From NCBI GenBank assembly GCA_024408855.1, contig JAKSUQ010000017.1:1-41996 (forward strand): DNA of 41,996 bases. The letters run 5' to 3'. The notes under the pieces were generated by a model. That model did not search any database. It was not told where the DNA came from and saw only the letters and a list, made by a program, of their open reading frames with translations. Of this stretch, positions 14,963 to 23,691 are shown in pieces; position 1 is the first letter of the stretch, and every line of letters starts with the position of its first letter. This DNA comes from a bacterium (GTDB lineage Bacteria > Cyanobacteriota > Vampirovibrionia > Gastranaerophilales > Gastranaerophilaceae). The position numbers were made by a program, and so were the translations under genes.

Positions 14963-16057
14963 TTAACATGCCACAGCTTGTTCTGCTTTGTTATTCCGCA
15001 AACATCTGGCTATGAGTCTATATCCAACCAGTGTTATTGCTCCAATCCAGCCAGCTCTTGATAAACATTTCTTTGTAAACATTCTTTTGGTAAGATCTTT
15101 AAACGATTTTTTGGTAAAAGCTGATCCTAAACCGCCATAAATTGATGCTAATGCACTAAATCCTGCAATTCCGCCACCTGCACCGATTAATCCGTTTTCT
15201 AAACCCCAAGCAGTACTACCTACTACCTTCCCAAATGTTCTGTCATGTTCTTTTGCTCCATATTGGTCAATTCTTGTTCCGTATATGTAATTCAAGGTTC
15301 TGGACACATCCATTTCATGATGATCTTCTCTAAAACCTTGGAGGAAGCCATTCGCAAAAGCACCGTCTCCGTGAGCCAGAATGTCAGCTTTCAGCTCATG
15401 CCCACCGCCTATTATTGAAGCGTACTGCCGTTCAACTTCTCTTGTTACTGCGGCATCTAAATCCAATCGACCTGCTTTTTCTTTATATTGTTGCTTGTAT
15501 TCTTTTAAGATATAGTCTCTAAGTTTGCTAAATTCTTCACAAATACCGTTTTGGTCCCCTTGCATTACTTTGTTATACAAGTTATAAACCCCGGTTTCTA
15601 TATCTGCATTTGCCATTCCTTTTCTGATAGATGCAATTAAAGATTCATCATAAGCGTTTGCTTCACTTGTAACTGTTTTGTTATGCATTTCATTTGCGTG
15701 GTCTAAACTCATTTTTTCCATTTCATATTGAGCACGTTGCATTTGTTGCATAAATGCAGGGTTGTACATTCCATAACTACCCATTCCGTAACCGCCCATT
15801 CCAAGACCTGCCATATTATAGCCGTTACCTGAACCAAACATATTGTATCCGTTGTTTAATCCGTTCAATCCGCTCAGCCCGTAACCTGACATATCATATC
15901 CGCTACCTGAGCCAAATATATTATATCCATTCATCATAGCAGAAGGTGAGTACATACCCAAGTTATATGGCATGTAACTATCGAACATTGCCGAATATTC
16001 ACTTGGTGATCCTAAACCATTTAAACCTATTGGTGATATTGCGAAACCGTCGCTCAT
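14963..16057 (-). CDS. Gly/Tyr/Met/Asn-rich low-complexity protein with hydrophobic C-terminus
   Basis: The protein has 364 residues. After 'MSDGFAISPIGLNGLGSPSE', residues about 43-93 are two imperfect 25-residue repeats ('NGYNIFGSGSGYDMSGYGLS' and 'NGYNMFGSGNGYNMAGLGMG'), then GYGMGSYGMYNP. The middle (about 105-280) is helical and charged ('QQMQRAQYEMEKMSLDHANE', 'LRDYILKEYKQQYKEKAGRL'). The end has Gly-rich hydrophobic segments (about 283-316) and a probable membrane helix (about 338-358, 'AGWIGAITLVGYRLIARCL'). The ATG at 16057 is 5 bases from AGGAGG; the GTG one codon upstream is too close to it. The first part resembles prion-like or adhesive low-complexity sequence. No family recognised. 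Confidence 0.75.
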   Translation of the reverse strand: MSDGFAISPIGLNGLGSPSEYSAMFDSYMPYNLGMYSPSAMMNGYNIFGSGSGYDMSGYGLSGLNGLNNGYNMFGSGNGYNMAGLGMGGYGMGSYGMYNPAFMQQMQRAQYEMEKMSLDHANEMHNKTVTSEANAYDESLIASIRKGMANADIETGVYNLYNKVMQGDQNGICEEFSKLRDYILKEYKQQYKEKAGRLDLDAAVTREVERQYASIIGGGHELKADILAHGDGAFANGFLQGFREDHHEMDVSRTLNYIYGTRIDQYGAKEHDRTFGKVVGSTAWGLENGLIGAGGGIAGFSALASIYGGLGSAFTKKSFKDLTKRMFTKKCLSRAGWIGAITLVGYRLIARCLRNNKAEQAVAC

Positions 16058-16213
16058 CACAACCTCCTAAACTATTAAATTAACCTTTTAACCTTACATA
16101 TTAATAAAGTATTTTTGTTCTTAATAATTGCCTGTTTTGAATAATTTTCTTAACAATTTGTTACAATTAATCTTTTATTATTTGATGTATCATGTTTTAA
16201 AAAGGAGTTAGTG

Positions 16214-16939
16214 ATGAGGATTGAAGCCAAAAATCTTGTTAAGATATACGGAGACAGAAGTGTTGTAAATGACGTTTCTTTTTACATTGATAAAGGAGAA
16301 GTTGTTTGTTTATTAGGACCAAACGGTGCCGGTAAGACGACAACCTTTTATATGATTGTCGGTTTGGTAAAGCCATACAAAGGAAGTATCTATATAGATA
16401 ATAAAGACATTACATCTCAACCAATGAATTTGAGAGCTAAAGCAGGAATAGGATATCTTCCGCAAGAAAATTCTATTTTTAGGAAATTGACAGTTGAAGA
16501 AAACATAAATCTTGTTTTGGAAATGAACGATAAGCTGTCCCCAAAAGAAAAAAAAGACAAGTTAGAGGAATTACTTGAGGAATTTGGAGTTTCTAAATTG
16601 AGAAAATCACCGGCAATAGCTCTTTCAGGAGGAGAACGCCGCCGAGTTGAAATCGCAAGAGCCTTAGCAGCAAGTCCTGATTTTTTACTATTGGATGAAC
16701 CTTTTGCAGGAATCGATCCGATTGCGATAGGCGATATCAAAGACAACATCAAAAAAATTTCAAAAGACAAAGGTTTAGGAGTCTTGATTACCGACCATAA
16801 CCCCAAAGCAACCTTATCCATAACAGATAGAGCTTATGTAATTTTCGACGGAAAAATTAAAATTCAAGGCACCAGCACTAATGTAGCAAATGATCCGGTA
16901 GCTCGTGAATTTTACCTTGGAAAGGATTTTAAGCTATAA
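16214..16939 (+). CDS. lptB: LPS export ABC transporter ATP-binding protein LptB
   Basis: The protein has 241 residues. It powers extraction of lipopolysaccharide from the inner membrane by the LptB2FG transporter. Walker A GPNGAGKTT is at about 35-43, the Q-loop 'GYLPQENSIF' matches the LptB family, the signature 'LSGGERRRVEIARAL' starts at about 138, Walker B is 'LLLDEPFAGIDPIA', and the switch His lies in 'ITDHN'. The C-terminal 'VAREFYLGKDFKL' is the typical LptB tail. AAGGAG is 7 bases before the ATG at 16214; an in-frame GTG at 16211 is possible but less well spaced. The permease gene begins one base after its stop, so the two are translationally coupled. Confidence 0.95.
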   Translation: MRIEAKNLVKIYGDRSVVNDVSFYIDKGEVVCLLGPNGAGKTTTFYMIVGLVKPYKGSIYIDNKDITSQPMNLRAKAGIGYLPQENSIFRKLTVEENINLVLEMNDKLSPKEKKDKLEELLEEFGVSKLRKSPAIALSGGERRRVEIARALAASPDFLLLDEPFAGIDPIAIGDIKDNIKKISKDKGLGVLITDHNPKATLSITDRAYVIFDGKIKIQGTSTNVANDPVAREFYLGKDFKL

Positions 16940-16940
16940 T

Positions 16941-18065
16941 ATGAAAAAACACATTACTATATATGACAAATACATATTTAAGCAGGTTCTTTTTGCTACA
17001 ACTGTTGCAATTCTTCTCTTTATAATAGTATGGATTGCACCGGAAATGCTCTTAAAAGTCATCAAAGGCGTATTAAGCGGGGACATAACTCCTTATACCG
17101 GCATGCTTATTTTAGTATATGAAATTCCGAAAATATTAGGCAAAGCCTTTCCTGTTGGATTGTTATTAGGTTCACTATTTACTTTTGATAAGTTAAGCAA
17201 AGATTCTGAACTTACGATTTTTAGAGCCGTCGGAATGTCCTTTGGAAGAATTATTCGACCGGTAATAGTATTAAGTTTAATTATTACCATCTTTTGTTTT
17301 ATTACATACGACAAACTGATACCTCATTCTTGCCAAAAACTGCTTGAAATTAAGGAAAGAAATCCTGTAACACAGTTTATTTATACACAAAAAGACGAAA
17401 ATAATAATCCGCTCGAATCAGTTATTGTTTCAAAGTTTATGAATAATAAAATGAACGGAATTATCATCATGAATTTTAATGATCAAATTTTTAGTGATTT
17501 ACACGGACTGGAACAACTATACATTGCAAAAAGCGGAGTTATGGGAAAAACACCTGACGGTAAATCTTGTTGGAAATTATATGACATCACTTCTTATAAC
17601 ATCAACTCTGATGGAATATTTAATGAAATAAGAAAAATTTCACATAAAGATATTCTGATAGGAGATGTTGCTGAAAATGCTTATACGTTAATGGTAAATT
17701 CCACAAAAAAAGAACGTGAAATTACAAACAAAAATTTGAAATCTTATGTTAAACTATTGAAAAAAGAAAGTTTGGATGACGAATACCGGTTGTTCTTGAA
17801 TAAATATCTACAAAGATACTTACATCCGTTAGTTTGTATTCTATTAGCCCTATTAGGGTGTATTTTAGGATTTTCAAAGCCAAGAGAACAACGATTAATA
17901 GGTTTTACTATTGCAATCGGCTTTATTTTCGTTTATTACATAACACTTCCTTTCTTTGATCTGCTTGCGGAAAAAGGAGTTCTACATCCGATAATAACAG
18001 CATCATTTCCTCCGTTAGCATTTCTTGCCGCAACAATGATGTTTTACAAATCGAGGGATATTTAA
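16941..18065 (+). CDS. LptF/LptG-family permease (YjgP/YjgQ)
   Basis: The protein has 374 residues and is the membrane partner of LptB. The typical layout is visible: an N-terminal segment 'TIYDKYIFKQVLFATTVAIL' (helix 1), then helices in 'LGKAFPVGLLLGSLFTFDKL' and 'GRIIRPVIVLSLIITIFCFI'. The motif 'SKDSELTIFRAVGMS' follows the family's 'SELxAxRAxGxS'. A periplasmic beta-jellyroll-like region (about 130-285) precedes three C-terminal helices ('RYLHPLVCILLALLGCILGF' onward). ATG 16941 is chosen because it lies just after the lptB stop with an AAAGGA inside lptB; the open frame extends upstream only within lptB. One permease gene is seen here, so it may act as a homodimer or the partner may lie elsewhere. 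F versus G is not resolved. Confidence 0.9.
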   Translation: MKKHITIYDKYIFKQVLFATTVAILLFIIVWIAPEMLLKVIKGVLSGDITPYTGMLILVYEIPKILGKAFPVGLLLGSLFTFDKLSKDSELTIFRAVGMSFGRIIRPVIVLSLIITIFCFITYDKLIPHSCQKLLEIKERNPVTQFIYTQKDENNNPLESVIVSKFMNNKMNGIIIMNFNDQIFSDLHGLEQLYIAKSGVMGKTPDGKSCWKLYDITSYNINSDGIFNEIRKISHKDILIGDVAENAYTLMVNSTKKEREITNKNLKSYVKLLKKESLDDEYRLFLNKYLQRYLHPLVCILLALLGCILGFSKPREQRLIGFTIAIGFIFVYYITLPFFDLLAEKGVLHPIITASFPPLAFLAATMMFYKSRDI

Positions 18066-18067
18066 TT

Positions 18068-18880
18068 ATGAAAAAAACAACATTTTTATTATTAACACTA
18101 TGTTTATTAGTTTTGGCATGCTATGCTTCTCCTATTAAAGTCGATTACGATAACGGGGTTTATCATATTATTTTAAGCGGTAACAAAATCAAGAAAAATA
18201 TTCAATTCGTATCTTCTCCAAATTTAATTACAAATCGGGAAGCACATATGCGTGGCAATTCTTTGTTAACAATCAATACCGGATTCTTTGATCCCAAAAA
18301 TCAAAAAACAATTTCGTATATAGCAAATGATTATCAAAATATTGAAGAACCAATTTTTAACGAAAATTTGTTGCAAAATCCGGTTTTAAGAAAGAATTTA
18401 AAAACAATATTAAACAGAACAGAATTTAGAATTTTAGATTGCGACGGCAAGTTACGCTATGAAATAGCTTCTCACGATACAAAGGTAGATTTTTTGTGTT
18501 CAGTAAAAACTTCTGCTCAAGGCGGCCCAAGATTGTTGCCGGATTTAAGGCTTGAAGAAGAATTTTTTATAGTTAAAGATAAAGACGGAAATGTAATACG
18601 TGAATCGGCTTCTATGCTGCATAAAGTTCCGAGAACACTTATCGGCTTTAAGTCCACACCTAATGATGAGCAAGAATTGCATATATTTATAGTTACGAAC
18701 AAAAATCCTATGACTATATATGAAGCAAGGGATTTGTGTGCTAAATATGAACTCGATAGTGCTATGGCATTTGACGGCGGAAGTTCAACTTCTCTCGATT
18801 ATAAAGATATTCATGTTGTTTCTACCGAGGCAAATGATACCGGACGATCATTAAAATCTTTTATGATAATTAAAAAATAA
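18068..18880 (+). CDS. NAGPA/DUF2233-type phosphodiester glycosidase family protein
   Basis: The protein has 270 residues. A signal peptide is visible (MKKTTFLLLTLCLLVLACYA, with a possible lipobox-like LAC). The domain has the family's hallmark strands: 'LLTINTGFFDP' (about 66-76), 'SAQGGPRLLPDLRL' (about 149-162), 'RTLIGFKST', and 'AMAFDGGSSTSLDY' (about 233-246) near the end. Members cleave sugar phosphodiesters such as N-acetylglucosamine-1-phosphodiester, and bacterial versions are often envelope or exopolysaccharide related. It starts 2 bp after the LptF/G stop, so it is the third gene of this operon, and a role in envelope glycan handling is a reasonable inference. A strong terminator follows. 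Confidence 0.88.
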   Translation: MKKTTFLLLTLCLLVLACYASPIKVDYDNGVYHIILSGNKIKKNIQFVSSPNLITNREAHMRGNSLLTINTGFFDPKNQKTISYIANDYQNIEEPIFNENLLQNPVLRKNLKTILNRTEFRILDCDGKLRYEIASHDTKVDFLCSVKTSAQGGPRLLPDLRLEEEFFIVKDKDGNVIRESASMLHKVPRTLIGFKSTPNDEQELHIFIVTNKNPMTIYEARDLCAKYELDSAMAFDGGSSTSLDYKDIHVVSTEANDTGRSLKSFMIIKK

Positions 18881-18917
18881 ATCTAATTTATATTTGGTGA
18901 AAGTAAAAGTTTTACTC

Positions 18918-18955
18918 AAAAAAAACAAGCGGTTAAAATTAACCGCCTGTTTTTT
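18918..18955. terminator. Bidirectional terminator between the lpt operon and rplL
   Basis: 12-bp arms (18925-18936 and 18939-18950) with one A-C mismatch enclose a 2-nt loop. A T-run follows on the plus strand, and an A-run before it serves as a T-run on the minus strand. Confidence 0.88.
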
Positions 18956-18973
18956 ACATCAAATGTAATCAAA

Positions 18974-19348
18974 CTACTTGATTTCAACAACACCGCCAGC
19001 AGCTTCAAGTTGTTTCTTGATAGCTTCAGCATCTTCTTTCTTAACGCCTTCTTTAATTGGCTTAGGAGCTCCGTCAACTAAATCTTTAGCTTCTTTCAAA
19101 CCAAGACCTGTGATAGCTCTTACTTCTTTAAGAACTGCAATTTTCTTATCAGCAGGAACAGAAGCTAAAATTACGTTAACTTCAGATGCTTCTTCTTCAG
19201 CCGGAGCTGCTGCAGCTGCCGGTGCTGCTGCTACTGCAACAGGTGCTGCTGCTGAAACGCCGAATTTTTCTTCCATAGCTTTAACTAATTCAGCTGCTTC
19301 TAACAAAGTTAATTTTTCAATTGATTCTAAAATAGATTCTACACTCAT
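18974..19348 (-). CDS. rplL: 50S ribosomal protein L7/L12
   Basis: The protein has 124 residues, the normal length. The N-terminal dimerisation domain is '[20 protein letters not shown]'. An Ala/Pro/Glu hinge (about 33-54) and the C-terminal factor-binding domain follow, the latter with '[20 protein letters not shown]' and ending '[11 protein letters not shown]'. It forms the ribosomal stalk that recruits translation GTPases, bound to L10. AAGGAGA precedes the ATG. It lies 48 bp downstream of rplJ in the same operon. Confidence 0.98.
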   Translation of the reverse strand: MSVESILESIEKLTLLEAAELVKAMEEKFGVSAAAPVAVAAAPAAAAAPAEEEASEVNVILASVPADKKIAVLKEVRAITGLGLKEAKDLVDGAPKPIKEGVKKEDAEAIKKQLEAAGGVVEIK

Positions 19349-19396
19349 GATTTTCTCCTTTTTATATTTTTTGTAGTATTACTTTTTTGCTTAATA

Positions 19397-19918
19397 TTAA
19401 GCTGTTTTTGTATCTCTGACCGCTGCCATTGTTCTGACTAATGCCGACATAACACCATTTATGCCACCAACAATACCGGAAGCCGGAGAATTGATACAAC
19501 CAAGCATTTTTGCGTAAATTTCTGCTTTTGATGGGATATTTGCTAATGCTTTAGCTTCACTCGCATTCATTAGACGTCCGTCCATTGCTGCTGCAAGAAT
19601 TTCACCCTTCTTTGTATCTTTAATAAATTTAGACAAAGCCTTTGCAGGTGCAACTTGATCTGCAAAACCAAAAGCAATTGCAATAGGTCCTTTTAGACTA
19701 TCAGCCAAAACTTCATAAGGTGTACCCTTGATAGCAAGTTTTGCAAGAGTATTTTTTGTAACCATATAATCGCCGTCTTCTTTTTGTAACGATCTTCTAA
19801 GGTTAGTAATTTCCTCAACTGTTAAGCCCTTGTATTCTGTAACAATTGCTACTTGTGCCTTGTCAACTTTCTCTTTTATTTGAGAAATTTTGTCTTCTTT
19901 AAAAGCCTTTGTTGACAT
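19397..19918 (-). CDS. rplJ: 50S ribosomal protein L10
   Basis: The protein has 173 residues, the usual size. Family features are 'VAIVTEYKGLTVEEITNLRR' (about 23-42), 'YMVTKNTLAKLAIKGTPYEV' and the central 'GPIAIAFGFADQVAPAKALS'. L10 is the base of the stalk that binds L7/L12, and it represses its own operon by binding its mRNA leader. AAAGGAGC is upstream of the ATG. The 200-bp leader before it carries an L10-leader-type fold and a hairpin plus U-run (see separate entries). No rplK/rplA genes lie immediately upstream; a short ORF and dnaG do. Confidence 0.97.
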   Translation of the reverse strand: MSTKAFKEDKISQIKEKVDKAQVAIVTEYKGLTVEEITNLRRSLQKEDGDYMVTKNTLAKLAIKGTPYEVLADSLKGPIAIAFGFADQVAPAKALSKFIKDTKKGEILAAAMDGRLMNASEAKALANIPSKAEIYAKMLGCINSPASGIVGGINGVMSALVRTMAAVRDTKTA

Positions 19919-19969
19919 GTTTTGCTCCTTTGTTTTTATTTATATTGTGTTCGACCTTTTTTACATACT

Positions 19970-20003
19970 AAAAAGATTTTGCAATCTTTCCAATCGCAAA
20001 ATC
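19970..20003 (-). terminator. Putative attenuator in the rplJ leader
   Basis: On the minus strand GATTTTGC (20003-19996) pairs with GCAAAATC (19982-19975), extended inward by weaker pairs. A TTTTT run follows (19974-19970). It lies between the L10-leader fold and the rplJ start, as expected for transcription attenuation. Confidence 0.65.
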
Positions 20004-20057
20004 CATATAATCATAAGCTATTTATATCTTATATTTAATTGAGTGAACCAAACAGGC

Positions 20058-20128
20058 TCTTAACCCAACCTCGGTTAGCTTTTATAATTTAAATCCTAAC
20101 AAAAGGATACTAACTGTCTGCGATTAGG
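20058..20128 (-). ncRNA. Ribosomal protein L10 leader (cis-regulatory RNA)
   Basis: On the minus strand the leader has 'GCAGACAGTTAGTATCC', an internal stem (ATCC...GGAT), then 'AAGCTAACCGAGGTTGGG'. The GTTAG/CTAAC pairing with AGACAG before and CCGAGG after it is the core of the L10 leader, which L10-(L12)4 binds to shut down its own operon. It starts at the predicted transcription start. Confidence 0.75.
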
Positions 20129-20133
20129 TCTAC

Positions 20134-20162
20134 ATATTAGCAAAAGCATTTATATTTGTCAA
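20134..20162 (-). promoter_or_regulatory. Promoter of rplJ-rplL
   Basis: On the minus strand a perfect TTGACA (20157-20162) and TAATAT (20134-20139) are spaced by 17 bp. The expected start falls at the first bases of the L10 leader. Confidence 0.75.
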
Positions 20163-20260
20163 CATAATTGTTAATATTTATTAAACAATTAACACTTTAG
20201 AACAAATGCAACTATTATTCACATCCATAATTACCATCTTAAAACAATTGTTGAAAAATT

Positions 20261-20410
20261 TTAGTATCTTATTTTATCCATAATTGCCGCTATTCTTGAT
20301 TTCAATTCGGCATCAGCATAAGAGCACTCGTATCCGGAAATCTTTGCTTCAAATTCCCTTTCCAAAAGAGTTTGTTCCAACATTGCTAATTTTTTAATTG
20401 CTATATTCAT
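20261..20410 (-). CDS. 49-residue small hypothetical protein
   Basis: The minus-strand ORF from ATG 20410 to TAA 20261 reads 'MNIAIKKLAMLEQTLLEREF', then 'EAKISGYECSYADAELKSRI' and AAIMDKIRY. It is amphipathic and largely helical, with codon use like the neighbouring genes. AAGG lies about 9 bases before the ATG. It sits in an otherwise gene-free 690-bp gap between rplJ and dnaG. I do not recognise it. It is probably a real small protein, with a helical-dimer-like composition. Confidence 0.55.
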   Translation of the reverse strand: MNIAIKKLAMLEQTLLEREFEAKISGYECSYADAELKSRIAAIMDKIRY

Positions 20411-20608
20411 TTTTGTTTACCTTAAATAACTCTTACATATATATAAAGTCTTATTTCCCTTGATAATTGACTAATTGTTAAGATATATTAAGGCTTTGAG
20501 TTTGCGAAAAATGAAATATTTGTCATTTTTGAGATTTTTCAGCATCCTCCCTTTTATATAAACTTTTTGCAACTTCACTCGGTAATATCTTCATGCTATT
20601 ATGTTGTT

Positions 20609-22492
20609 ATGGTAGTTGCGAACACTTTTGAAGAAGTCATATCACTTATAAAAGACCGATTGGATATTGTTGAAGTCGTTTCTCAGTATGTAGTTTTGAA
20701 AAAGAGCGGAGCAAATTATTGGGGTATCTGTCCTTTTCACAGCGATAAACGACCGTCAATGTCCGTAAGTCCTTCCAAAGGTATCTATAAATGCTTTTCA
20801 TGCGGAGCCGGCGGGGATGCTCTCAATTTTCTTGTTCGCATTCAAAACAGGGAATACAAAGATGTTATTTTTGAATTGGCTGAAAAATTCGGAATTGAAT
20901 TGCCCAAAAAATTTTCATCCTCAAATTCTAACAAATCTCAAAAATCAGATATGCTGAAAGCATGCCAAAAAGCTGCAATCTTATATAATACTCAATTAAA
21001 GTCAGCAAGTGATGCTGATAAAGCAATGACCATTCTAAGAAAACGAGGAATTTCAGATGAAATAATCGCAGATTTCACATTGGGTTGGGCACCTAATAAA
21101 TATGACACATTGTACAAAGAATTACGAAAAGAGTTTAATGAAGATATTCTGGAAAAAGCCGGATTAATATTGAAATCTAATAATGGTGGCTGGATAGATC
21201 GTTTCAGAAACAGAATAATTATACCAATCAGAAATGAAAACGGTGATTACATTGCTTTTGGAGCAAGAGCGGTAGATGACGGACAAAATCCGAAATACTT
21301 AAACTCCTCGGATTCCCTCATTTATAACAAGAGTAAAACTCTTTTTGGTTTAAATTCCGCAAAAAATACAATAAAAGAACAGGATTTTGTTGTGATTATG
21401 GAGGGTTATTTTGATGTAATTACGGCTCAAGCAAACGGAGTTAAAAATTGCGTTGCTTCATGCGGAACAGCAATGACTTCCGATCACGTTAAGTTGCTTG
21501 CAAGATACACAAAATCAAGAAAAATATATCTTTCGTTTGATACGGATCAAGCAGGTCAAAATGCTACAAAAAGAGGCAGTGATATTATAAAAGAAACTTT
21601 TTCAGCACTCGGTTCGGTCAAACAGTTTGATGAAAGCCATATTTCATCTTCTGAAAATAAATATGCATGTGAAATTCGCGTAGTATCACCTCCTCAAGGA
21701 AAAGACCCTGATGAATTTATACGCTCAACCGGTGGAGAAGCATTTTGCCAATATGTTAAAGAAGCACCGTTATTGATTGATTTTCTTTTGAATAATGTCC
21801 TAAAAAAAAGAGTTGATGTAAAAACTCCGCAAGAAAAATCCGATTTAGTCATGGAAATCATAGAAATTTTAAAAGATGTTAATAACAAAATTATACAAAC
21901 TGAATATGTAAAAATGGTTGCTTCAATTTTGGAAGTTAATGAAAAAGCCCTTTTGAAAGAATTGAGCAAATATGAGAACAGCCTTAAAACCACTATTCCA
22001 ATAGCCACATCAGAAAAAAGTGTAACAAATTCTTCACAATTTGAAATAAAAGTGCAAAAAAATTTATTGAGTATTTTTCTATCAGTAGGAAGCAATGATT
22101 TTTATAAAAAAATAAATGAAATGCTTCCAGAAAACATCATTCAAGATGAAACATTAATAATTGTAAAAAATACAATTGACAAATTAACAAGTACAGTAAA
22201 TAATGTTAGGGAATTAATCAAAAAACTTTACACAGAGTTTATAGAGAATGATAACTTAACAAAAATGTTAACTGACCTTGTTGAAATGGCAGAAGCGTTT
22301 AGCGGATTGAATGATGAGGAACTGCAACAAGCAGTCGGTGAAAATATACTAAGACTAAAAAAGTGTTATGCGGAGCATGAAACAACTAAAATGAGAAATC
22401 AATACCATGAAGTTAATGATGACGACATAGAAGCTCTAAAGTTGCAAATTCAGCTTCGGGACAAAATCAAATTAAGGACTGGAGATAAATAA
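20609..22492 (+). CDS. dnaG: DNA primase
   Basis: The protein has 627 residues. It makes the RNA primers for replication with DnaB helicase. The N-terminal CHC2 zinc finger has Cys41, His44, Cys62 and Cys65 ('[10 protein letters not shown]', '[14 protein letters not shown]'). The catalytic TOPRIM domain includes '[11 protein letters not shown]' (about 263-273) and '[12 protein letters not shown]' (about 308-319), with '[19 protein letters not shown]' before it. A divergent C-terminal helicase-binding region follows. The frame opens at 20567, but the conserved N-terminus starts at ATG 20609 ('[20 protein letters not shown]'). No Shine-Dalgarno is obvious at either start. Its TAA overlaps the rpoD ATG by one base, giving a dnaG-rpoD pair without an upstream rpsU. 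Confidence 0.95.
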   Translation: MVVANTFEEVISLIKDRLDIVEVVSQYVVLKKSGANYWGICPFHSDKRPSMSVSPSKGIYKCFSCGAGGDALNFLVRIQNREYKDVIFELAEKFGIELPKKFSSSNSNKSQKSDMLKACQKAAILYNTQLKSASDADKAMTILRKRGISDEIIADFTLGWAPNKYDTLYKELRKEFNEDILEKAGLILKSNNGGWIDRFRNRIIIPIRNENGDYIAFGARAVDDGQNPKYLNSSDSLIYNKSKTLFGLNSAKNTIKEQDFVVIMEGYFDVITAQANGVKNCVASCGTAMTSDHVKLLARYTKSRKIYLSFDTDQAGQNATKRGSDIIKETFSALGSVKQFDESHISSSENKYACEIRVVSPPQGKDPDEFIRSTGGEAFCQYVKEAPLLIDFLLNNVLKKRVDVKTPQEKSDLVMEIIEILKDVNNKIIQTEYVKMVASILEVNEKALLKELSKYENSLKTTIPIATSEKSVTNSSQFEIKVQKNLLSIFLSVGSNDFYKKINEMLPENIIQDETLIIVKNTIDKLTSTVNNVRELIKKLYTEFIENDNLTKMLTDLVEMAEAFSGLNDEELQQAVGENILRLKKCYAEHETTKMRNQYHEVNDDDIEALKLQIQLRDKIKLRTGDK

Positions 22493-23586
22493 TGACTCAA
22501 AAACGTAATTCAAGATCATCAGTAGTTAGTGTTATGGAAGAAGACAATATTGATTTGCTTGACTTCGATTCCGAAAAAGAGGAAGATGACGATAATTCGG
22601 TAGATTATATAGAAACCGATTTGGGTACCGATAATATTGAAGATATTATCGAAACTTCCGGTGCAAATGTAAAAAACGATGATTTCTATATTACAGATCG
22701 TTCAGATGCTGATCCTGATAGCATCATGGATGTTCAACGCTCTGTTGCGGTAGAAGACCCCGTTAGATTGTATTTGCGCGAAATCGGAAGGATTAAACTT
22801 CTTTCTACAAATGAAGAGATTGAATTAGCAAGAAAAATTATACAAGGCGGTACTCCGGGAGCTATTGCTAAGAGAAAATTAGTACAAGCAAATTTAAGAT
22901 TGGTGGTTAGTATTGCCAAGAAATATGTTGGTCGTGGTATGTTATTCTTAGACCTCATACAAGAAGGTAATTTAGGATTAATAAGAGCTGCTGAAAAATT
23001 TGACCACGAAAGAGGTTTTAAATTTTCTACTTATGCAACATGGTGGATAAGACAAGCCATAACAAGAGCCATTGCTGATCAGGCAAGAACTATCAGAATC
23101 CCTGTTCATATGGTTGAAACTATTAATAAACTAAAAAAAGTTACAAGAAGATTGGCACAAGAGCTTTCCAGAAAACCAACCGAAGAAGAACTTGCTGTTG
23201 AAATGGGCGTTTCAATCTCAAAATTGAGAGAAATTGTTAAAATTGCACAAGAACCGCTTTCTTTGGAAACTCCTATCGGGAAAGAAGAAGACTCAAGATT
23301 AGGTGATTTTATCGAAGATAAAGAAGCTGATGCACCAATCAAAACAGTTGCTTCTGAATTACTAAGAGAAGATTTAGCAGAAGTTCTTTGCACACTTTCT
23401 CCAAGAGAAAGAGATGTTTTAAGATTGCGTTTTGGTATGGATGACGGAAGACAAAGAACTTTAGAAGAAGTCGGTCAGTTGTTTGGAGTTACCCGTGAAC
23501 GTATCAGACAAATTGAAGCAAAGGCTTTACGTAAATTAAGACATCCAAATCGCAGTAAACGTTTGAGAGAATATGTAGAAAATTAA
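22492..23586 (+). CDS. rpoD: Primary sigma factor RpoD/SigA
   Basis: The protein has 364 residues. An acidic, poorly conserved N-terminus (1-85) is followed by region 1.2 '[20 protein letters not shown]', region 2 ('[20 protein letters not shown]', '[20 protein letters not shown]'), region 3 ('[15 protein letters not shown]') and region 4.2 '[20 protein letters not shown]'. Regions 2.4 and 4.2 are canonical for recognition of TATAAT and TTGACA, which agrees with several promoters in this window. It lacks the large non-conserved insertion of proteobacterial RpoD and resembles cyanobacterial/Firmicute SigA. It overlaps dnaG by one base. Confidence 0.96.
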   Translation: MTQKRNSRSSVVSVMEEDNIDLLDFDSEKEEDDDNSVDYIETDLGTDNIEDIIETSGANVKNDDFYITDRSDADPDSIMDVQRSVAVEDPVRLYLREIGRIKLLSTNEEIELARKIIQGGTPGAIAKRKLVQANLRLVVSIAKKYVGRGMLFLDLIQEGNLGLIRAAEKFDHERGFKFSTYATWWIRQAITRAIADQARTIRIPVHMVETINKLKKVTRRLAQELSRKPTEEELAVEMGVSISKLREIVKIAQEPLSLETPIGKEEDSRLGDFIEDKEADAPIKTVASELLREDLAEVLCTLSPRERDVLRLRFGMDDGRQRTLEEVGQLFGVTRERIRQIEAKALRKLRHPNRSKRLREYVEN

Positions 23587-23628
23587 GCGTTTGTTTTTTA
23601 TCCCTAAAAATCTACATTGTATGATGTG

Positions 23629-23657
23629 TTGAAGAAAACTGTACGAAGTGCTATACT
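23629..23657 (+). promoter_or_regulatory. Promoter of the GGDEF gene
   Basis: TTGAAG (23629-23634) and TATACT (23652-23657) are spaced by 17 bp, 35 bases before the chosen GTG start. Confidence 0.55.
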
Positions 23658-23691
23658 GATATGGTTAGTGATGTCATACAAAGGAATATTT

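Noticed and set aside
19389..19402. 14-bp palindrome GCTTAATATTAAGC at the end of rplJ
   Set aside because: It is short, AT-rich, overlaps the stop codon and has no T-run in the right orientation, so it may be chance.
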